This document shows positions 58,808 through 64,000 of a stretch of DNA of 64,000 nt, piece after piece (position 1 is the first letter of the stretch; each line of letters opens with the position of its first letter). Source of the stretch: Prauserella salsuginis. Its GTDB lineage: Bacteria; Actinomycetota; Actinomycetes; Mycobacteriales; Pseudonocardiaceae. The translations under genes were made by a program, and so were the position numbers. Under the pieces are notes generated by a model. That model saw only the letters and a program-made list of their open reading frames with translations, did not search any database and was not told where the DNA came from. The stretch lies in assembly GCF_024648885.1 (NCBI RefSeq), contig NZ_JANBBF010000008.1:248001-312000 (forward strand), read 5' to 3'.

Positions 58808-60196
58808 TCAGGCCGTCACCTCCTGATCGGCGCGCGTGGGGGTCGGAGGCTCGGCGCGGGAGGCACGGAGGGCGAGCACCGAGCCGAGGCTGATCACGGC
58901 GAGCACGACGAAGTAACCGGTGACGGCCAACGAATCGCCGAAGGCCGCGTAGAGCGACGTGGCCAGCAACGGGGCGAGGCCACCGCCGAGAATCGCGCCG
59001 ATCTGGTAGCCGAGTGAGGCCCCGCTGTAGCGCAGGTGCACCGGGAACAACTCCGCGAACAGCGCCGACTGCGGCCCCGCCGTGGTCCCGAGCACGAAAC
59101 CGAGCACGAGCATGGCGACCGTCATCAGCGGTATCGATGCGGTGTCGAGCAACGGGAAGAACGCGGCGGCCGCGACGACCAACGCCGTGGAAGCGATAAC
59201 GTACACCCGCAGCCGGCCCACGGTGTCGGATTTCCACGCCGACAGGGCCATCCCCGCCATCCACACAGGACAAGCACCGATGAGCAGCCACAGCATGGTC
59301 GAACGGGGGAAGCCGAGTTCCTCGGTGCCGTAGGTGAGCACGTAGACCATGAAGGCATAGGCGATGCCGTTGGTGGCGACGAACGTGCCCGCGGCCAGCA
59401 ACACGACTTTCCCGTTGCGGCGCAACACCTCGACGACGGGCAGCTTCGCGACCGCGTCGGTCTGGCGCGCGCTGCTGAACTCATCGCTCTCGGCGACACC
59501 CAGTCTGATCCACATCGCCACGCCGACGAGCGCGGCGCTGACGAGGAACGGGATGCGCCAGCCCCATGACGCGAACGCGGCGTCGTCGAGCAACGTCGTC
59601 ATGAGCAGGAACACCAGGTTGGCGCCGAGTACGCCCGCGGGAACACCGAGCTGCGGTGCGGCGCCGTAGAGACCCCGTTTGCCCGTGGGCGCGTTCTCCG
59701 TCGCCACGAGCACCGCACCGCCCCATTCGCCGCCGACGCCGATGCCCTGCACGAACCGCAGCAGCACCAGCAAAATCGGCGCCGCGACGCCGATCGCGTC
59801 GAACGTCGGCAAGAGGCCGATGCCGACGGTCGCCGCTCCCATCAGCACCAGCGACAGCACGAGCATCGACTTGCGGCCGATCCGGTCGCCGTAGTGGCCC
59901 ATCACGACGCCGCCCATCGGGCGGGCGACGAACCCGACCGCGAACGTCGCGAACGCCGCGAGGGTCGAGGCTACCGACGATCCGCCGGGGAAGAACTGCG
60001 GACCAATCACCAGTGCCGCGGCCGTGCCGTAGATGAAGAAGTCGTACCACTCGATGGCGGTGCCGACGAAACTCGACGTCACGGCTCGGCGGGCGTTCCG
60101 GCGGTCGTGCTCGGCCGAGGCGCCAGGCTGCGTGTCGGTCGGCTGGGGATCAGGCGTCCCGGAGGAACCGGACGCCGGTGTGGCGGTCGCCGTCAT
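58808..60196 (-). CDS. MHS-family MFS transporter
   Basis: A 462-residue 12-helix major facilitator of the metabolite:H+ symporter family. It shows SSFVGTAIEWYDFFIYGTAAALVIGPQFFP, MGHYGDRIGRKSMLV and RFVQGIGVGGEWGGAVLVATENAP. MHS members import organic acids or aromatic acids. The ATG at 60196 follows AAAGGCGAG; the earlier codon at 60241 lacks one. It is followed by the FAD monooxygenase, so it likely imports that enzyme's substrate. Confidence 0.88.
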   Translation of the reverse strand: MTATATPASGSSGTPDPQPTDTQPGASAEHDRRNARRAVTSSFVGTAIEWYDFFIYGTAAALVIGPQFFPGGSSVASTLAAFATFAVGFVARPMGGVVMGHYGDRIGRKSMLVLSLVLMGAATVGIGLLPTFDAIGVAAPILLVLLRFVQGIGVGGEWGGAVLVATENAPTGKRGLYGAAPQLGVPAGVLGANLVFLLMTTLLDDAAFASWGWRIPFLVSAALVGVAMWIRLGVAESDEFSSARQTDAVAKLPVVEVLRRNGKVVLLAAGTFVATNGIAYAFMVYVLTYGTEELGFPRSTMLWLLIGACPVWMAGMALSAWKSDTVGRLRVYVIASTALVVAAAAFFPLLDTASIPLMTVAMLVLGFVLGTTAGPQSALFAELFPVHLRYSGASLGYQIGAILGGGLAPLLATSLYAAFGDSLAVTGYFVVLAVISLGSVLALRASRAEPPTPTRADQEVTA

Positions 60197-60291
60197 TGGT
60201 CTCGCCTTTCGGGATGTCTGTGTGCGCGGGCTCCGGTGCACCGCGCACCGCAGGAAGCATCGCCCGCCTTTCCGCGCCCCGAAAAGCGCAA

Positions 60292-61245
60292 CTATCCAGG
60301 GTTGTTCCCCGGGGATTCCAGGGAAGTGCTCCTCGCGCCGGCCGCGAACTGCACGAACGTCCGCGAGACCGTGCTCAACATCGATCCTCGGTTCCAGGCG
60401 ACGACGATCTCGACCGGATCAGGCCGCGGCTCCAGATCGGTACGGGCGACGACGCTGGAACCGTCGTAGGTCCGGTCGTGTTGCGGCCGTTGCACGAGCA
60501 GGGTCCACCCCAGACCGCGGCCGACGAACGCCCTCGCGGTCTCGAAATTCTGCGTCCGGTACGCCACGCGTGGGGCGAACCCGGCCTGCCGACAGACCTC
60601 GAAGGCGTGCTCGGAACTCGGGGGTGCATCGAGCAGTACCATCGGTTCAGCGGCGAGGTCCACCAGCCGGAGCGGCCCGGGAGCACCGGCCAACGGGTGG
60701 TCCGGAGCGAGCAGCACGAGCGGATCGCGGGTCCCCAGCGTGCTGGTCCGCCAATCCTGCGACAGCCCGAGGTCGTAGGCGATGGCCAGGTCGAGCTCAC
60801 CGTCGTCGAGGCTGCTGCGGAGCCGGTTCTGCGTCGCCTCGTGCAGTTCGATCCGCACGTCGGGGTAACACTGGGTGAAAGCGCGGAACAGTTCCGGCAG
60901 AACGGTCGGCCCGAGCGACGGGTAGCAGCCGAGTGCCAGTGGCCCCGCCACGACACCGTTCTCACCCGCGGCGTCGGCCTGCAGTTCGCCCGCCTGCCGC
61001 AGCAGGGTCCGCGCCCGACTCAGCACGGTCTCGCCGGTCGGCGTCAGCTGCACGCCCCGCGCGCGCTTCCGCACGGTGAGCTGGACTTTCAGCGCCTTCT
61101 CCAGATCGGTGACGGCCGCCGCGAGCGCCGACTGCGACAGGTGCAGGCGCTCAGCTGCACCACTGATCGTTCCGGTGTCCGCCACCGCCACGAACGCGGC
61201 CAGCTGGCGGATCGTATAGGTGGGCAGGTTGTCCGCACGCGACAT
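60292..61245 (-). CDS. LysR-family regulator
   Basis: A 317-residue LysR protein. The winged helix is at residues 8-68 (YTIRQLAAFVAVADTGTISGAAERLHLSQSALAAAVTDLEKAL). The substrate domain starts near 95. It lies upstream of the MHS transporter and monooxygenase on the same strand with a 95-base gap; LysR genes usually diverge from targets, so this arrangement is less common. ATG at 61245. Confidence 0.88.
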   Translation of the reverse strand: MSRADNLPTYTIRQLAAFVAVADTGTISGAAERLHLSQSALAAAVTDLEKALKVQLTVRKRARGVQLTPTGETVLSRARTLLRQAGELQADAAGENGVVAGPLALGCYPSLGPTVLPELFRAFTQCYPDVRIELHEATQNRLRSSLDDGELDLAIAYDLGLSQDWRTSTLGTRDPLVLLAPDHPLAGAPGPLRLVDLAAEPMVLLDAPPSSEHAFEVCRQAGFAPRVAYRTQNFETARAFVGRGLGWTLLVQRPQHDRTYDGSSVVARTDLEPRPDPVEIVVAWNRGSMLSTVSRTFVQFAAGARSTSLESPGNNPG

Positions 61246-61354
61246 GCACCGACCGTAGCGCCGGGCGGCCGGGTTCGTGGACAGCCACGATCTCGGGGGC
61301 CGCATCGGGGACGTCCCCGATGCCGCATGCATGCCGCGGGAGCATGGTGGAGGT

Positions 61355-61552
61355 ATGACGACGACGACCACGAAGCTCACCCGTTCCCGCAGCGACCGCG
61401 TACTCGGCGGGGTGTGCGCGGGCCTGGCCCACCGATTCGGCTGGAAGCCGCGGACCATGCGGCTGGCATTCGTCGCCTCCTGCCTGCTGCCCGGCCCGCA
61501 GTTCCTGCTGTACCTCGCGCTCTGGATCGTCATCCCGGCCGGAGACCGCTGA
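61355..61552 (+). CDS. PspC-domain membrane protein
   Basis: A 65-residue PspC-domain protein: KLTRSRSDRVLGGVCAGLAHRFGWKPRTMRLAFV followed by one hydrophobic helix ending LWIVIPAGDR. PspC-like proteins are membrane stress components. The ATG at 61355 has GGAGG 5 bases before it. Isolated gene. Confidence 0.9.
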   Translation: MTTTTTKLTRSRSDRVLGGVCAGLAHRFGWKPRTMRLAFVASCLLPGPQFLLYLALWIVIPAGDR

Positions 61553-61596
61553 GCGGACCCGTCCCCGGCTGCCGTGTCCCGGAGCGGACCCGTCCC
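61551..61596. repeat. 15-bp direct repeat after the PspC gene
   Basis: GAGCGGACCCGTCCC occurs at 61551-61565 and 61582-61596, the first overlapping the PspC stop. Confidence 0.7.
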
Positions 61597-61622
61597 GCCG
61601 GCCACGTCCCTGCGGAGCCGGG

Positions 61623-62546
61623 TCACGGCAGCGTGGCGCTGGCGCCGAGTCCCTTCTCGGCCGCCGCGGCCCGCACCGCCTCGATGACCAGCCGGAGCGA
61701 CGGCCGGGGTGTGCCCTTCGCCCGATAGGCGATCGACACGCGCCGCATGACCGGTTCGGTCAGCGCGATGATGTCCACACCGGGCGGCAGCAGCGACAGT
61801 CCGAGGTCTGACACCAGCGTGACGCCCAGCCCGGAACCGACCATCGCCAGGGCGGTGGCCTGTTCCTCAACCTCGTGCGCGATCTTCGGTTCGAATCCCC
61901 GCTGCTGACAGGCGATCCGGACGGCGCGGCCGAAATGCGACCGCGGTCCCGCCAGCACCCACGGGTGTTCGGCGAGGTCGATGAGCGAGACCGCCGGTTC
62001 GGGCACGACACCGGTCGGCACCGCGGCGTGCAGCCGTTCCACCGCGACGACCTCGCGCGCCAGCGCCGGATCCCACGGCATCGGATAGTCCGAGTAGTCG
62101 ATCACGAACGAGAAATCGAGCGTGCCGTCCCGCACCGCGCCCGCCGTCTCCTCGGGAGCCAGTTCGCGCGTACGCACCTCGATGCCGGGATGTTCGGATG
62201 CCAGCGCCGTCAGCGCGGGCGGCAGCAGCCCCGAGGCCACCGACGCCCACACTCCCGCCGTCAGCCGCGCCGACAGCCCGTCCTGGGCGTTCTCCAGCGC
62301 ATGCGTCGCCCTGCCCACCGAGTCGAGGATCTCCTCCGCGTGCTCGGCCAGCAGCGTGCCGAGCTCGGTCAGCTGCACCCTCCGTCCCAGCCGTTCGAAC
62401 AGCTGCACGCCCACGTCGCGTTCCAGTTGAGCCAGTTGCTGCGAGACGGCCGAGGCCGAGTAGTGCAGCGCACCGGCCGCCGCGGTGACGGTGCCCCTCC
62501 GGTTCAGTTCGCGCAGCATGCGCAGGCGGTGCAACGACAGTTCCAT
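61623..62546 (-). CDS. LysR-family regulator (ArgP-like), divergent from the dehydrogenase
   Basis: A 307-residue LysR protein. Winged helix at residues 3-60 (HRLRMLRELNRRGTVTAAAGALHYSASAVSQQLAQLERDVG). The ligand domain follows with FSFVIDYSDYPMPWDPAL. The ATG at 62546 is used; a GTG at 62564 is possible. It is divergent from the amino-acid dehydrogenase at 62811, the usual LysR target arrangement, so it may respond to an amino acid. Confidence 0.87.
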   Translation of the reverse strand: MELSLHRLRMLRELNRRGTVTAAAGALHYSASAVSQQLAQLERDVGVQLFERLGRRVQLTELGTLLAEHAEEILDSVGRATHALENAQDGLSARLTAGVWASVASGLLPPALTALASEHPGIEVRTRELAPEETAGAVRDGTLDFSFVIDYSDYPMPWDPALAREVVAVERLHAAVPTGVVPEPAVSLIDLAEHPWVLAGPRSHFGRAVRIACQQRGFEPKIAHEVEEQATALAMVGSGLGVTLVSDLGLSLLPPGVDIIALTEPVMRRVSIAYRAKGTPRPSLRLVIEAVRAAAAEKGLGASATLP

Positions 62547-62810
62547 GGCCGTCAGCGTAGACACGTGGGCCTGTGCAGGAAGCGTGAACGGTTCCGTGCG
62601 TGATCTTTAACTGGACGCGCAGCCGTTCCCGGGCCCACGCTGTAGGTAGCGGGCAGGCAGCGGGCGACCACGGCATCAGCGCAGCTGAGCACCGATCCTC
62701 ACCGACGAAACGGCACACCGCCGAGTGGCGGTGGACGCTGCCGTTTTCAGGTGCGCCGGGCCCGGCAGCAGGCGACAACAGGCGACACGAATGGTGGAGG
62801 TGCGTTTCAG

Positions 62811-64000
62811 GTGACCACGATGGAAAACCGTCCAGCGGCCGGCGGCACCGCGGCCGGCACCCGGGCCGCTGGCGCGACCGACATTCGCACCAGCGAGCCC
62901 CTGCTGCGGCTGACCTGGACCGACCCGGTCACGGGTGCCCAGGGCTTCCTCGTGGTGCACACCCTCGCCTCCGGCCTGGCGACCGGCGGCACTCGGATGC
63001 GCGCGGGCTGCACCATGAAGGAGGTCGAAGACCTCGCCCGCGGCATGGCGGCCAAGACCGCGACGTTCGACCTTCCCGTGGGCGGCGCCAAGGGCGGCAT
63101 CGACTTCGACCCGAAGGACCCCCGCGCGCTCGAGGTCCTCGAACGCTTCTGCCAGGCGATGCGTCCGTGGCTGGACGCGCACTGGGTCACGGCCGAAGAC
63201 CTCGGTGTGCCGCAGCACCTGATCGACGACGTCTTCGACCGGCTCGGGCTGGAGCAGAGCTACCACGCCGCGATCAGGCGGGCCCCGCACCCGGAGCGCA
63301 CGCTCCGGCGGGTGCAGGCCGGGCTCAACGCGCCCGTGCCCGGTGGCCTGCTGCTCGGCGACGTGATCGGCGGTTACGGCGTCGCCCAGGCCTGCCTCGG
63401 CGCGGCCGGTGCGTGGGGCTGGGAGAACGAGACGACCACCGTGGCGATCCAGGGCATCGGCACGATGGGTGGTGGCGCGGCGTTCTACCTCCACGAGGCC
63501 GGTATGCCCGTCGTGGCCGTGGCGGACGCCGCGGGCACGCTGTACCGGCCGGAGGGGCTCGACGTGCCCGCGCTGCTCGAACTGCGGGACGCCTACGGCG
63601 AGATCGACCGGAGCCGGCTTCCGGAGGACGTGCAGCAGCTGCCGCGGGACGCCGTGATCGCCACGGCTGCGGACATCCTCGTCCCCGCTGCGATCTCGTA
63701 CGCGGTCACGCCGGACAACGTCTCCGACGTTGCGGCCAAGGTCGTCGTCGAGGCCGCCAACTCGGCGACGACGCCGGAGGCCGAGGCGATGCTCGCGGCC
63801 CGCGAGATCCCGGTCATCCCGGACTTCGTCGCCAACGCCGGTGCAGCGGCGTGGGCGTGGTGGCTGCTGCTCGGCTACGTCGACGCCGATCCGGCAACGT
63901 CGTTCCACCGGCTGCGCACCGAGATGCAGTCGAAGGTGGCGATGCTGCTGAGCTCGTGGGACGTCGACGGGGTGCCGCTGCGGGAGACCGCCTGGCAGCT
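62811..64000 (+). CDS. Glu/Leu/Phe/Val dehydrogenase (3' end outside window)
   Basis: First 396 codons of an amino-acid dehydrogenase (oxidative deamination with NAD(P)). Catalytic region: RMRAGCTMKEVEDLARGMAAKTA and PVGGAKGGIDFDP with conserved Lys. A long insert near residues 140-170 precedes the Rossmann motif AIQGIGTMGGGAAF. VVVEAANSATTPEAEAML and NAGAAAWAWW follow. The GTG at 62811 follows GGTGGAGG at 62793-62800; an ATG at 62820 is the alternative. Closer to glutamate than leucine dehydrogenases by the GGAKGG block, but specificity is not settled. Confidence 0.88.
   Translation, partial: MTTMENRPAAGGTAAGTRAAGATDIRTSEPLLRLTWTDPVTGAQGFLVVHTLASGLATGGTRMRAGCTMKEVEDLARGMAAKTATFDLPVGGAKGGIDFDPKDPRALEVLERFCQAMRPWLDAHWVTAEDLGVPQHLIDDVFDRLGLEQSYHAAIRRAPHPERTLRRVQAGLNAPVPGGLLLGDVIGGYGVAQACLGAAGAWGWENETTTVAIQGIGTMGGGAAFYLHEAGMPVVAVADAAGTLYRPEGLDVPALLELRDAYGEIDRSRLPEDVQQLPRDAVIATAADILVPAAISYAVTPDNVSDVAAKVVVEAANSATTPEAEAMLAAREIPVIPDFVANAGAAAWAWWLLLGYVDADPATSFHRLRTEMQSKVAMLLSSWDVDGVPLRETAWQ

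Overview
The window is very GC-rich, gene-dense chromosomal DNA from an actinomycete, most likely a member of the Pseudonocardiaceae (Amycolatopsis/Saccharomonospora/Prauserella type). This is inferred from a complete mce lipid-import operon, a 'conservon' signalling operon, an Rv1733c-type membrane protein, a DprE2-like reductase, frequent GTG starts and many 4-base stop/start overlaps. I saw no rRNA, tRNA, CRISPR array, insertion sequence or phage gene. Both edge genes are cut by the window.

Layout. 1-5.2 kb holds housekeeping and envelope genes: an MBL-fold hydrolase (partial), an MmpS-like secreted protein, a DprE2-like reductase, a tandem universal stress protein, a DUF3048 protein and an Rv1733c-like protein. 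5.2-11 kb is a signalling block. The conservon cvnA-B-C-D is fused translationally to a styrene/indole-monooxygenase-type flavoprotein. A divergent HATPase protein is translationally coupled to BluB (lower cobalamin ligand synthesis). 11.1-15.7 kb holds a phosphoribosyltransferase, a DinB-like protein behind a 16-bp inverted repeat, a PoxB-type pyruvate:quinone oxidoreductase and a regulator made of two TetR units. 15.8-29.2 kb is one long operon: MpaB-type oxygenase, yrbEA, yrbEB, mceA-F, an Mce-associated protein, an acyl-CoA ligase and an acyl-CoA dehydrogenase. It is closed by a strong terminator hairpin and would import and activate a lipid or steroid-like substrate.

29.3-40 kb carries a ROK regulator, a TauE/SafE permease, a 1,850-residue single-chain acyl-CoA carboxylase of eukaryote-like domain order, a GntR/FCD regulator, an FmdB zinc-ribbon protein and an AHL-lactonase-like hydrolase. 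40.6-46.2 kb groups acyl-CoA genes: a MaoC-type hydratase, an acyl-CoA dehydrogenase, a type II 3-hydroxyacyl-CoA dehydrogenase, a nitronate-monooxygenase-like flavoprotein and an alpha-methylacyl-CoA racemase, as expected for methyl-branched or sterol side-chain oxidation. 46.3-48.6 kb has a small membrane protein and an OafB-type acyltransferase.

48.9-54.3 kb is the homogentisate (tyrosine/phenylalanine) operon: marR, then hmgA, an unassigned gene, fahA, scoA and scoB, the last five overlapping by 4 bases each. It converts homogentisate to fumarate and acetoacetyl-CoA, but no glutathione-dependent maleylacetoacetate isomerase is present. The unassigned gene between hmgA and fahA is the best candidate for that step. 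An 18-bp operator-like sequence occurs upstream of both marR and hmgA. 54.4-64 kb holds a second MpaB-type protein with a divergent TetR and a near-palindromic operator, a DUF1992 protein, a LysR/MHS-transporter/FAD-monooxygenase module, a PspC protein, and a LysR gene divergent from a Glu/Leu/Phe/Val dehydrogenase cut by the window end.
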